From assembly GCA_025934695.1 (NCBI GenBank), contig JAICWS010000001.1, positions 773,301-837,300 on the forward strand: a stretch of 64,000 nucleotides of DNA, read 5' to 3'. The notes below the pieces were generated by a model. It was not told the origin of the DNA, ran no database searches, and saw only the letters and a program-made list of their open reading frames with translations. Below are positions 1 to 9,456 of this stretch, one piece after another. Source of the stretch: Alphaproteobacteria bacterium. GTDB lineage: Bacteria; Pseudomonadota; Alphaproteobacteria; Micavibrionales; UBA2020. Numbering within the stretch: the first letter of the stretch is position 1; each line of letters starts with the position of its first letter. The translations under genes were made by a program, and so were the position numbers.

Positions 1-73
1 CTTCGGGCGCCTGGTCCATGAGGCCCTTGATGTGCTCGGCCGCGCTGTCAGTCAGTGTGATGAGGTTTGTCAT
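1..73 (-). CDS. sufA: SufA/IscA-type Fe-S carrier, 5' end only
   Basis: Only the first 24 codons are in the window; the gene runs off the left edge. The N-terminus contains ITLTDSAAEHIK, the opening strand and helix of the HesB/IscA (A-type carrier) family. These small proteins bind an Fe-S cluster through three conserved Cys, which would lie outside the window, and pass it to apo-proteins. An AAGGAG ribosome binding site sits about 10 bases before the ATG. It is the last visible gene of the suf operon, 27 bases after sufT. The family call is fairly safe from position plus sequence; which A-type member it is cannot be told from this fragment. Confidence 0.75.
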   Translation of the reverse strand, partial: MTNLITLTDSAAEHIKGLMDQAPE

Positions 74-100
74 TTTCAGTTTCTCCTTCTCTCTTTCAGA

Positions 101-511
101 TTAAAACATGTTTAGTTGCAGTTTGGCGGTTTCCGCCATCTTCGACGGGTCCCATGGCGGGTCCCATACAATTTCGACTTTCACGTCGCCGACCTCGTTG
201 ACCGTGCGGATCGCGTGCTCGACCATTCCCGGCATCTCGCCCGCCACGGGGCAGCCGGGCGAGGTCAGCGTCATTTCGACAAAGATATTGTTCGTATCCT
301 TCTCGATATCCACTTTGTAGATCAGGCCGAGCTCGTAGATATTGACCGGGATTTCCGGGTCATAGACCTCGCGGATCGCGGCCTGCACGCGCGGCCACAA
401 GGGATGCTCCTTCGACGCCTCGGTATAGGGCGGAAGCATCATCTTCTGCATCTCGTCGTCGTCGCCGACGGCGTCACGGATCATCTGTTCGTCTGCCACT
501 TGTTTCATCAT
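101..511 (-). CDS. sufT: SUF system assembly protein SufT (MIP18/DUF59 family)
   Basis: 136 aa. The middle of the protein is a DUF59/MIP18 domain: VYDPEIPVNIYELGLIY near residues 49-65, followed by the TSPGCP loop that holds the family's conserved Cys, and a C-terminal WDPPWDPSKM segment. Proteins of this type act in cytosolic Fe-S cluster maturation and are commonly the last or next-to-last gene of suf operons. The start is a double ATG overlapping the sufS stop (ATGATGA), which indicates translational coupling; either ATG could be used. The N-terminal 40 residues, rich in Asp, Glu and Met, are an extension outside the core domain. Confidence 0.9.
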   Translation of the reverse strand: MMKQVADEQMIRDAVGDDDEMQKMMLPPYTEASKEHPLWPRVQAAIREVYDPEIPVNIYELGLIYKVDIEKDTNNIFVEMTLTSPGCPVAGEMPGMVEHAIRTVNEVGDVKVEIVWDPPWDPSKMAETAKLQLNMF

Positions 512-1752
512 TTGAACAGCATCTTCACTTTCTGCACGCCCTCATCGAGGCGCATGACATCATCCATGGTGTTATAGAGCGCAAAAGACGCGCGCACCGT
601 CGCGGGCGTCCCCAACGCCTTCATCAGCGGCTGCGCGCAATGGTGCCCGGCGCGCACGCAAATGCCCATCTGGTCGAAGATCGTCGCTACATCGTGCGGA
701 TGCGCCTTGTCGATGGTGAAGGACAGGATCGCCGCGCGCTCGGGCGCCTTCGACCATATCTTCACCCCCTCGATGGCGGAGAGGCGCTGTTCGGCCTCCG
801 CCAGCAGTTTCGCCTCATGCGCATGCGCGGCCTTGCGGTCGAGCGCCATATAATAATCGATTGCGGCGCCGAGGCCGATCGCTTCGACGATGGCGGGCGT
901 TCCCGCCTCGAAGCGATAGGGCGGATCCTTGTAAGTGACCTTGTCGAAGCTCACCTGCTCGATCATCTCGCCGCCGCCCTGGTAAGGCGGCATGCTGTCC
1001 AGCACGTCGCGGCGGCCATAGAGCACGCCGATGCCCGAGGGGCCGTAAAGCTTGTGGCCCGTGAAAGCGTAGAAGTCGCAGCCGATGGCCTGCACATCCA
1101 CGTCGAGATGGACGGCCGCCTGGCTGCCGTCGACCAGTGTCACCGCGCCCACGGCTTTCGCCTTCTTCACCATGGCCGCGACCGGGTTGACGGTGCCGAG
1201 CGCATTCGACATATGGGTAACAGAAACCAGCTTGGTTTTCTTCGACAGCGCCGCATCATAGGCCGCCATGTCGAGCGCGCCGTTTTTCAAGATCGGCACC
1301 ACCTTCAGCACCACGCCTTTTTTCTCTTTCAGGAAATACCAAGGCACGATATTGGCGTGGTGCTCGAGCTCGGTCAGGATCACCTCGTCGCCCGCATTCA
1401 GGAACGTACCGCCCCACGAAGCAGCGGCAAGGTTGATCGCTTCGGTGGTATTGCGCGTGAAGATGATGTCTTCGCGGCTGGGCGCGTTCAGGAACGCGGC
1501 GACTTTGCTGCGAGCGTCCTCATAGGCGATGCTCGTCTTCGAGCCGAAAGTGTATACGCCGCGGTGAACGTTGGAATAATGCTGTTCCATCACCGTTGTC
1601 ATGGCGTCGATCACGACTTGCGGCTTCTGCGCCGAGGCCGCGCTGTCGAGATAGGCGACGGGCCTGCCGTTGACCTGTTGCGCGAGGACGGGGAAGTCCT
1701 GCTTCAGGTCGGCGATGCCGCGCACGGGTTTTAAATTCTGCGCCACGGTCAT
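508..1752 (-). CDS. sufS: Cysteine desulfurase SufS
   Basis: 414 aa from the chosen start, normal for the class II (SufS/CsdA) desulfurases. It is a PLP enzyme that takes sulfur from L-cysteine and holds it as a persulfide. Visible residues are the PLP lysine in FTGHKLYGPSG (K234), the ELEHHANIVPW stretch, and the catalytic cysteine in RAGHHCAQP (C372). I chose the ATG at 1752 because it overlaps the sufD stop as ATGA and has GGAGAG about 9 bases upstream; an in-frame ATG seven codons earlier (1773) is possible. No sufE or sufU is seen in the window, so the sulfur acceptor partner must be elsewhere. Confidence 0.95.
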   Translation of the reverse strand: MTVAQNLKPVRGIADLKQDFPVLAQQVNGRPVAYLDSAASAQKPQVVIDAMTTVMEQHYSNVHRGVYTFGSKTSIAYEDARSKVAAFLNAPSREDIIFTRNTTEAINLAAASWGGTFLNAGDEVILTELEHHANIVPWYFLKEKKGVVLKVVPILKNGALDMAAYDAALSKKTKLVSVTHMSNALGTVNPVAAMVKKAKAVGAVTLVDGSQAAVHLDVDVQAIGCDFYAFTGHKLYGPSGIGVLYGRRDVLDSMPPYQGGGEMIEQVSFDKVTYKDPPYRFEAGTPAIVEAIGLGAAIDYYMALDRKAAHAHEAKLLAEAEQRLSAIEGVKIWSKAPERAAILSFTIDKAHPHDVATIFDQMGICVRAGHHCAQPLMKALGTPATVRASFALYNTMDDVMRLDEGVQKVKMLFK

Positions 1753-3071
1753 GTGTGTCTCTCCGCCAGCCATTGGGCCGCGCGCGCGCGGTGGAGCTCG
1801 CGCAGGGGCTCGAGCGTCACCTGTTCGATCGCTTCGTTGATAAAGGCTTCGGCCAGCAGGGCCTTCGCCGCCTGTTCAGGGATGCCGCGGCTTTTCAAAT
1901 AGAAAAGCGCCACCGGATCGATCTGTCCCGAGGTGGCGCCGTGGCTGCATTTAACGTCGTCTGCGTAAATCTCTAGTTCTGGTTTTGCACTTGCTTCAGC
2001 TGTCGGGGCAAGCAGTAGCGCATGATGAGACTGGTATCCATCTGTTTTTTGTGCAGAACGACGTACATATATTTTCCCTTGGAAAACTGTACGAGCCTGA
2101 TCATCGAGGACTCCTCTGAAATGCTGGGCGGATTTTCCACCCGGTTCAAAATGGTCGGCCAAGACGGTAAAATCGTGGCTTTCCTGACCGTTAATGAGAT
2201 ATACGCCACCGATGCTACAGCAAACATCTTTATCAAGCAACTGGAGCTGATACTCCTGGCGGGTGAGTTTTCCGCCCGTCGCCATGCTAAAGCCTTCAAA
2301 TTGCGCATTTTTCTGGAGCTGGACGGCCGCCATATTTATATGGAAGCTATTTCCAGATTCATTGACAGCCCGATAATATCGCAAGCGAGACGCGCTTTCC
2401 TGGGCAATCGCGGTGTAGATATTGGTGAAATAGCTACCCATTCCGAGGTGCCGTTCGATGATCGTGGCGCCGCTGTTTTCGGCCAGGCGATAAAGCACGC
2501 GCGGGTAGATGGCGGCGTCATTGCCGGTGTTGAAGAACAGGACCTCGACCGGTTTGTCGACATCGGCATTCTTGGCCACGTTGAGCACGAAGCCGTCGCG
2601 CAGGTAAGCGGAGTTGAGCGCCACCAGCGGCACCTGCGCGAGATCGCCCACCCGCACCAGCGCGTCTTCCAGCCCCTGCGCATGCCCGGTGGCCGCGTCC
2701 ATCAGGCTCTGGACGGTCACACTCTTGGGCAGCGACGAGAGTTTCGGCTGGTACTGGCCGTTCACGACAACGATGCGATAGCTGTCGAGCAGCGGCGCGG
2801 GAAGCCTGGATGCATCGAAAACGGCGGCATCGGCTGAGTAATGGAATTTCACCGACGACAACGGGCGCAGGTTCGTGTACTGCCAGCCTTCCCAGCCCAG
2901 TGTCGGCAACCCCGTGCGCGCGAAGCTTTCGGCGCCGGTCGCACGCAGGGCTTTCACCCAGTTCACCGCCTTGTCTTTCTCGATCGCCGCCGTTTCGGCA
3001 AGCCACGGCAGCGCCGCCGCGTTCTGCGCGGGCGCCGGCATGAAGCTTTCCTTTGCGGTGGCGGAAGACAT
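1749..3071 (-). CDS. sufD: Fe-S cluster scaffold subunit SufD
   Basis: 440 aa, normal length for SufD. With SufB and the ATPase SufC it forms the SufBC2D scaffold on which clusters are built. The C-terminal half shows the typical beta-helix core and the motif DDVKCSHGATSGQID, then FYLKSRGIPEQAAKALL. The gene starts 2 bases after the sufC stop and its own stop overlaps sufS. The stretch at roughly 1970-2440, coding for the middle-to-late part of the core, is clearly less GC-rich than the rest of the gene and uses more A/T-ending codons, although the reading frame and motifs stay intact. Confidence 0.93.
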   Translation of the reverse strand: MSSATAKESFMPAPAQNAAALPWLAETAAIEKDKAVNWVKALRATGAESFARTGLPTLGWEGWQYTNLRPLSSVKFHYSADAAVFDASRLPAPLLDSYRIVVVNGQYQPKLSSLPKSVTVQSLMDAATGHAQGLEDALVRVGDLAQVPLVALNSAYLRDGFVLNVAKNADVDKPVEVLFFNTGNDAAIYPRVLYRLAENSGATIIERHLGMGSYFTNIYTAIAQESASRLRYYRAVNESGNSFHINMAAVQLQKNAQFEGFSMATGGKLTRQEYQLQLLDKDVCCSIGGVYLINGQESHDFTVLADHFEPGGKSAQHFRGVLDDQARTVFQGKIYVRRSAQKTDGYQSHHALLLAPTAEASAKPELEIYADDVKCSHGATSGQIDPVALFYLKSRGIPEQAAKALLAEAFINEAIEQVTLEPLRELHRARAAQWLAERHT

Positions 3072-3073
3072 GT

Positions 3074-3829
3074 TTAAGCCGCCTCCCCTTCGCCGTAATA
3101 TTCGGCGTAGCCTTTTTCCTCGAGCTGCAGGGCCAGTTCCGGCCCGCCCGTCTTGCGGATCAACCCGCCCGCCAGCACGTGCACCACGTCGGGCTTGATG
3201 TAGTTGAGCAGACGTTGGTAGTGCGTGATGACAAGGAACGACCGCTCCGCCGAACGCAGCGCATTCACGCCGTCGGATACGATTTTCAGCGCGTCGATAT
3301 CCAGACCGCTGTCGGTCTCGTCGAGCACGGCCAGCTTCGGCTCCAGCATCGCCATCTGGAAGACTTCATTGCGCTTCTTCTCGCCGCCGGAAAAGCCGAC
3401 GTTGACGCCGCGTTTCAGCATCTCGGCATCCATGCCGAGTTTGGTGAGCTTTTCCTTCTGCAGCTTCAGGAAAGCCGCCGGTTCCATTTCCTTCTCGCCG
3501 CGCTTCTTGCGGATGGAGTTGATCGCGGTCTTGAGAAAGTTGATCGTCGTCACGCCCGGAATTTCGACCGGGTACTGGAAGGCGAGGAAAATGCCCGCGG
3601 CGGCGCGATCTTCCGGCTCCATCTCGAGCAGGCTCTGGCCGTTGAAGGTGATCTTGCCTTGCGTGACCTCATATCCTTCGCGACCCGCCAGCACATAAGA
3701 CAAAGTCGACTTGCCTGAACCGTTCGGGCCCATGATGGCATGCACTTGGCCGGACTGGATTTCCAGGTTGATCCCCTTCAGGATCGCTCGTCCCGCGACA
3801 TTGACGTGAAGGTTTTCGATTTTAAGCAT
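3074..3829 (-). CDS. sufC: Fe-S assembly ATPase SufC
   Basis: 251 aa ABC-type ATPase, the normal SufC length. It shows Walker A GPNGSGKST, the ABC signature FSGGEKKR, Walker B LAVLDETDSGLD and the switch histidine in VITHYQR. It powers conformational change of the SufBCD scaffold and has no membrane partner. The start at 3829 (MLKIENLHV) is preferred over an in-frame upstream codon at 3865 because GAGGA lies about 9 bases before it and the family begins there. It overlaps the end of the inserted kinase gene by 8 bases, so the two are almost certainly co-translated. Confidence 0.95.
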   Translation of the reverse strand: MLKIENLHVNVAGRAILKGINLEIQSGQVHAIMGPNGSGKSTLSYVLAGREGYEVTQGKITFNGQSLLEMEPEDRAAAGIFLAFQYPVEIPGVTTINFLKTAINSIRKKRGEKEMEPAAFLKLQKEKLTKLGMDAEMLKRGVNVGFSGGEKKRNEVFQMAMLEPKLAVLDETDSGLDIDALKIVSDGVNALRSAERSFLVITHYQRLLNYIKPDVVHVLAGGLIRKTGGPELALQLEEKGYAEYYGEGEAA

Positions 3830-4442
3830 GTACTGTTCCTCTTTTGGCGCGCGGCTCCGATTCACGGGCGACGGCGCAAACGCGGTCGATCAGGGCCTCG
3901 GTGCCGGCATCGCTTGCCGTGAGCGCGCGGAAAAGCACGCGCGCGAATTGTTCCGGGTCGTGGTCCTCGACGTAGGCCTCGCCCAAGGGAATGAATTCGC
4001 GTTCCCAGTGCGGCAGCATCTCGGCCCCGTCGCGCTTGCGCACGCGCTCGAGGCGCTTCTTGTCATCGGAATCGACCCAGATCGAAAAACCGTAAAAGTC
4101 GCGCAGTTCACGGCGCAGCACGGTCATTCCTTCAACGATCAGGAACGGCGATTTCGGCAGCGCCTTTTTCTCCAGCTTGAAACTATCCCAGTTCAGACTG
4201 TCGTACGCGATGTTCTGCCGACCCTGCGAAAATGGGACGATCACCTGGTCGCGCAGGCGCTTCCAGTCGAAGCCATAACCTTCGACGCCCGATCCCCACC
4301 ATTCGCCGTCCTTGCCCGTCGGCGGATAGCAGAAGTAATCCATGCTCACCAGCGCCGCGCCCGGCATGGCCTTGCACAGCTTCTCCGCCAGCACCGTCTT
4401 GCCGGAAGCCCCCTTGCCATCGATGCCGACGATGAAGGTCAT
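3822..4442 (-). CDS. P-loop kinase of the uridine kinase type, inside the suf operon
   Basis: 206 aa. The N-terminus carries a Walker A motif, GIDGKGASGKT (residues 6-16), followed by a short helix and SMDYFCYP, the arrangement of uridine kinase/phosphoribulokinase-like enzymes in which an Asp after strand 2 helps bind the acceptor. FLIVEGMTVL fits the Walker B strand, and the R-x-x-R-x-R-D-G segment near residue 134 fits a lid. The substrate cannot be read from sequence. It begins 3 bases after sufB and ends inside the start of sufC, so it is a true operon member, which is not standard for suf operons. It could be a passenger or could phosphorylate a cofactor or nucleotide linked to Fe-S metabolism. 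Confidence 0.8.
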   Translation of the reverse strand: MTFIVGIDGKGASGKTVLAEKLCKAMPGAALVSMDYFCYPPTGKDGEWWGSGVEGYGFDWKRLRDQVIVPFSQGRQNIAYDSLNWDSFKLEKKALPKSPFLIVEGMTVLRRELRDFYGFSIWVDSDDKKRLERVRKRDGAEMLPHWEREFIPLGEAYVEDHDPEQFARVLFRALTASDAGTEALIDRVCAVARESEPRAKRGTVHA

Positions 4443-4445
4443 GCG

Positions 4446-5890
<1,445 letters not shown>

Positions 5891-5894
<4 letters not shown>

Positions 5895-6367
5895 TTCGCC
5901 CTCCCCTCTTCCAGCGCGCGTGGCATGGTAACCTGAATGAGCCGCTGTGCCGGTGCGCCGCAGCCGCGTGATGCCATGTCCGAAAGTTTCAGCTCCTGCA
6001 GCGCCAGGCGGATGGCGCGGTTCACCGGGTCCCATTTGCCGCGCGACGGGCAGCGGCCCTCTGCCCCGCAGGGCTCGGGCGCTTCGGTCACGCAGGAGGT
6101 GATGGCGATGGGGCCTTCGACCGCTTCGATGACTTCGCACAGCGACATATCCTGCGCGCGCTTCGCCAGCCGGTATCCGCCCGCGGCGCCGCGCAGAGAT
6201 TCGACCAGTTTCTCGCGCGCGAGCGTCTTCAGGACTTTTGCGACGGTGGGCTCGGGGATGCCGGTTTTCTCGGCCAGCTGCGGCGCGCTCCGCGCCCCGT
6301 CGCTTTCCTGCGACAGCTGCGTCAGGACGACGATCGCATAGTCCGTCAGTTTGCCGAGTTTGATCAT
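5891..6367 (-). CDS. Rrf2-family SUF operon regulator (IscR-like)
   Basis: 158 aa winged-helix regulator that heads the suf operon. The N-terminus ([13 protein letters not shown]) and the recognition region ([17 protein letters not shown]) are typical of Rrf2 proteins. Cysteines at residues 92, 100 and 106 match the spacing used by IscR-type proteins to hold an Fe-S cluster, so it probably senses cluster status and represses the operon when clusters are plentiful. I chose [10 protein letters not shown] as the start; an in-frame codon at 6385 would add six residues with no family match. Its stop overlaps the sufB start. The name sufR is avoided because that is used for an unrelated cyanobacterial repressor. 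Confidence 0.9.
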
Positions 6368-6406
6368 TACCGTCACATCCGCCAAAGAGTACTAAAACCG
6401 TCCTGA

Positions 6407-6436
6407 TTTATATTGGATTCTGGACAGGTGATTCAA
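6407..6436 (-). promoter_or_regulatory. Candidate sigma-70 promoter of the suf operon
   Basis: On the minus strand a -35 box TTGAAT (6431-6436) is followed after 18 bp by a -10 box TATAAA (6407-6412), about 40 bases before the regulator start codon. This places the only visible promoter for the whole operon ahead of the Rrf2 gene, consistent with autoregulation. No clean IscR-type operator could be read. Confidence 0.5.
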
Positions 6437-6477
6437 GGAAAATCGGCCTGCTTCGCCAATGGTTTCCGCCGGTTTCG

Positions 6478-6491
6478 GGTACTGTAGTACC
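6478..6491. promoter_or_regulatory. Short dyad between two divergent genes
   Basis: GGTACTGTAGTACC has perfect 6-base arms around a 2-base centre. It lies between the suf regulator and the divergent gene at 6612. It could be a regulator binding site; the sequence alone does not say for which protein. Confidence 0.25.
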
Positions 6492-6611
6492 TCATTTTTC
6501 GTATTCTTATTGCTTTTGGGCGGTTTCGAACGCGAAAACGGTTTATTTATTTCATTTTTAACAATTATTCGCCATAATGAAACTAGTCAAGAACATCAGT
6601 TGTCAGGGTTG

Positions 6612-7304
6612 ATGGACACGACGGTTAAGGACATTACCGGCCTTCGAAAGCCGGACGCGAAAAATGCGCCGCCGGTGGCGCTGCCGGTCGATTTGCACGA
6701 CTGGGCCTCCCGCCACGAACCCATGATCTCCCGCCTCTCGCAATCGATCACCGCGCGCCCCGCGCCGCTGTCGGAAGATGCGCTGTGGGAAACGATCGCC
6801 GAACATTTTTCCGGCGACTGGAAAGAAAAGCGCCAGGAACTGGCGCGCGCCGAACATCGCCTCGCCCAGATCATGCAGCCCGAGAATATGCCGCTCGGCC
6901 TTGTCGGGGCCGCGCTGCACAGCGACGAGACCAACGCCGCCGCCCGCGAGCATGTCCTGGCGCTGGCGGATTTCACTATCGTCAACGAAACCCTGCGCCA
7001 GCAGAAGGAACTGCATGGCCTGCTGGGCGCGCTGCTGGATTATCAGCACACGGTAACCAAGTCGCTGGCGCTCACGAAGAACCTGGCCGGCATCACGCAG
7101 GCTTTCGCCGATGTGGCCGATGCGGAGCCCGCCGTCGTTCCCGACGCGGGACGAGCCTTCGGCAAGAAGGCCGCGAAGAAACCGGAACCAGAAGGACTGT
7201 CCCTGTCGTTCAAGCAGATCGCGTCGAAACTTCTCGGACGCCCCGCCGCGATCGCGCCGGCGCCGAACGCGAAGGTCTCCGCCACGGCCCCCACTTCTCC
7301 GTAA
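6612..7304 (+). CDS. Hypothetical protein, mostly helical
   Basis: 230 aa, unrecognised. The frame is open back to 6459, but the upstream part is AT-rich and non-coding in character, so the ATG at 6612 (MDTTVKDITG) with AGGG just ahead is the better start. Residues 25-160 look alpha-helical with charged and Ala-rich faces (for example ERAEHR-like and LRQQKELHGLLGALLDYQ segments). The C-terminus is Lys/Pro/Ala-rich. No signal peptide or membrane segment is seen. It is transcribed divergently from the suf operon and is followed by a palindromic repeat, so it looks like a single-gene unit. Confidence 0.6.
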   Translation: MDTTVKDITGLRKPDAKNAPPVALPVDLHDWASRHEPMISRLSQSITARPAPLSEDALWETIAEHFSGDWKEKRQELARAEHRLAQIMQPENMPLGLVGAALHSDETNAAAREHVLALADFTIVNETLRQQKELHGLLGALLDYQHTVTKSLALTKNLAGITQAFADVADAEPAVVPDAGRAFGKKAAKKPEPEGLSLSFKQIASKLLGRPAAIAPAPNAKVSATAPTSP

Positions 7305-7327
7305 CAACCATCCTCACCCCCATGCAC

Positions 7328-7444
7328 CACCCCGGCGAAAGCCGGGGTCCAAGGACTTTGCACGTTCCGCCGCCGATAACAGGCTGCCGGTTGCTTGCGC
7401 GTTTTCTTCCAGGTCCGTGGACCCCGGCTTTCGCCGGGGTGGCA
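7328..7444. repeat. Palindromic repeat, family A, paired copy
   Basis: Two GC-rich hairpins built on CCCGGCGAAAGCCGGGG face each other across a spacer of about 75 bases; the outer copy ends GGCTTTCGCCGGGGTGGCAC. The same core recurs at 27205, 32011, 34701 and 50492. It fills the gap between two plus-strand genes. Confidence 0.85.
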
Positions 7445-7536
7445 CAGGGTGAGAGATGTGCCGAAATCCATACTATTTCACTTTGATATAAATCTTACTA
7501 TTTTCAGCAACTTGTCCTATTATTTATGTCAAATAT

Positions 7537-7565
7537 TTGACATGGAAAGTATTTATACTTAAACT
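7537..7565 (+). promoter_or_regulatory. Candidate promoter of the aldehyde dehydrogenase gene
   Basis: TTGACA (7537-7542), 17 bp spacer, TAAACT (7560-7565), ending 39 bases before the ATG at 7605. The -35 matches consensus fully, the -10 in four of six positions. The surrounding AT-rich stretch supports it. Confidence 0.45.
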
Positions 7566-7604
7566 GAGCATAACAACAAAAAAGAACACAGATGAAAGGA
7601 CCAC

Positions 7605-9230
7605 ATGACGACGTTAACTGCGGGTGATTTAAGCAAAAAATTCGAGCAATCGGTCAACCAGAACGATTTCGAGGCCTTCCGGTCGGAATACAAGACCCTC
7701 CTTTCCCAATATCCTTCGTTCAACGCCTCCTATTCCGCGACGCCCGCCGACCTCGCGGTCAGCAGCGCGATCTTCGGGCGCACGCTTTTCTATCTCAAGC
7801 AGACGAACGACATGCAGGCCGCCGACATCCTGAAGAATGGCCGCGCGGCGAGCGAGGTGTTCGGCAAGCTCAGCGTCGCCGAGCGCCTCGACTTCCTCAA
7901 AATTCTCGAAGAGAAAGTGAAACTGCACGAGCAGGAAATCGGCCTCGTCATTTCCGCTGACACAGGCAAACCGGTCGACCGGTCGGTCAAGGAAATGGTC
8001 AAGGGCGCCGAATGGTTCGACTATGCGCGCCAGGACGCGGAACGCCAGATCGGCCCGCGCGGGCCCTTCGAGAGCAAGCCCGTGTCTTATCCGCTCGGCG
8101 TCGCGCAGATTATCGGCGCCTATAACTACCCTTACGCGCTGGCCGTCGGCGGCATCGTGGGCGCGCTGACCGCCGGAAACAGCGTCGTCGTCTCCGCGCC
8201 GCTGAAAGCGCCGAACTGGGTCTTCCCCTTCATGTCGGCGGTCGATGAAGCCGTCAAGGATTTCTCCGACAAGGCGGCAAAAGATGGCAAACCCTGGGCC
8301 CGCGCCTTCGCGGCCATCGGCAAGGACCTCATCCAGCACAGCGTCGGCGTCAACCGCGACCTGACCGCGCAGGCCGATCTCGTGCATTTCGTCGGCGGCG
8401 ACGTAACGGGCACGATGATCGCGAAGTCGCGCGGCACCAAGCCGACCATTCTCGAACTCGGCGGCTCCAACGTCGTGGCCGTGATGGCCTCGGCCCTCAA
8501 CCATGACGGCGCGGCGAAAGAAATCGCCGAGACGATCTACGGCGGCTTCGGCCCCGCGACCGGCCAGCGCTGCACGGCACCGCGCATGCTGGCGGCGGAG
8601 CCGGGGGCGGAAAAGGTGATCGCGGAACTGGGGCGCATCTGCGCCGAGACCGACCACAAGATCGGCAACCCTTTCGCCAAAGGCACCAAGATGGGCCCCC
8701 TCGTCGACCGCGGCGCGCGCCAGAAAATGGATGAAGCCGTCGACCTCGCGAAGGAGCTTGGCGCGAAGGTCTACGGCAACGTCAAGGCCGGCAGCAACAC
8801 CGTGCCGCAGGCGATGAATGAAAACTCCTTCTGGGTCTCGCCCGTCATGATCGACTGGTCGACAGCGGACACGAGCAAGCCCGAAAACGCCGAGCGGCTG
8901 AAGAAACTGCTGGGCGAAGAAATCTTCGGGCCCCTGCTGCACGTCGCCCCGCGCATCAAGGGCGTGGAGGCGGCGATCGCCTTCACAAACAAATTCGACA
9001 CGCATGGGCTGGCGGGCGCGATCTTCTCGAACGACGAGGCGGAAATCCGCAAATATGCCGCCAACGTCCGCGTGACCTCGATGACGGCCAACGAAGCCCC
9101 CAAAGACCGCAGCCCTTATGGCCCCCATGGCCACCCCGGCCTGCGCACCATCGGCGGCGCCGCGCATTTCAACCTCTACACCAGCGAGCGCGTGCTGGTG
9201 ATGCCCAAGGCGAAACCGAAGGTGGCTTGA
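7605..9230 (+). CDS. Aldehyde dehydrogenase, ALDH7-like
   Basis: 541 aa NAD(P)-dependent aldehyde dehydrogenase. The active-site set is complete: oxyanion Asn in GAYNYP (N174), general base in LELGGSN (E284) and catalytic nucleophile in GQRCTAPR (C323), followed by LGEEIFGPLL near the C-terminus. The FGPATGQRCTAPR context and the IGNPF...MGPLVD stretch resemble ALDH7-type (piperideine-carboxylate/aminoadipic semialdehyde) enzymes more than betaine or succinate semialdehyde enzymes. About 80 extra N-terminal residues precede the usual ALDH start. It stands alone with its own candidate promoter, so context does not reveal the substrate. Confidence 0.85.
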   Translation: MTTLTAGDLSKKFEQSVNQNDFEAFRSEYKTLLSQYPSFNASYSATPADLAVSSAIFGRTLFYLKQTNDMQAADILKNGRAASEVFGKLSVAERLDFLKILEEKVKLHEQEIGLVISADTGKPVDRSVKEMVKGAEWFDYARQDAERQIGPRGPFESKPVSYPLGVAQIIGAYNYPYALAVGGIVGALTAGNSVVVSAPLKAPNWVFPFMSAVDEAVKDFSDKAAKDGKPWARAFAAIGKDLIQHSVGVNRDLTAQADLVHFVGGDVTGTMIAKSRGTKPTILELGGSNVVAVMASALNHDGAAKEIAETIYGGFGPATGQRCTAPRMLAAEPGAEKVIAELGRICAETDHKIGNPFAKGTKMGPLVDRGARQKMDEAVDLAKELGAKVYGNVKAGSNTVPQAMNENSFWVSPVMIDWSTADTSKPENAERLKKLLGEEIFGPLLHVAPRIKGVEAAIAFTNKFDTHGLAGAIFSNDEAEIRKYAANVRVTSMTANEAPKDRSPYGPHGHPGLRTIGGAAHFNLYTSERVLVMPKAKPKVA

Positions 9231-9236
9231 TGTAAT

Positions 9237-9424
9237 CTCTTCCCCCTTGGGGGAAGGAGGGGCCCATCGCTTTATATGCGCATGCGAAGCATGCGTGCGA
9301 TGGGAAGATGAGGGTACTGTGTGCAAAAAGCGCGCGGCCTAATACGTTTTCTCTTACTGCACGAAGTACCCTCACCTTCCCGCGCCTGCGGCGCGGGCCC
9401 CTTCCTCTCCCAAGGGAGAGGAGA
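9237..9424. repeat. Palindromic repeat, family B, composite
   Basis: The left hairpin CTTCCCCCTTGGGGGAAGG and right hairpin CTCTCCCAAGGGAGAG flank inner arms (cccatcgc-type and gcgcgggcccc-type) and a spacer with GAGGGTACTGTG and its mirror GAAGTACCCTC. The whole unit is a long imperfect inverted repeat of about 190 bases. It lies between two convergent genes. Confidence 0.8.
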
Positions 9425-9456
9425 AGAGCGGCGCGCTTCGCGCGGCTTTGATGAAT

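Noticed and set aside
7629-9326. A 565-codon minus-strand frame across the aldehyde dehydrogenase
   Set aside because: Shadow of the dehydrogenase, whose active-site motifs are complete in the plus-strand frame.
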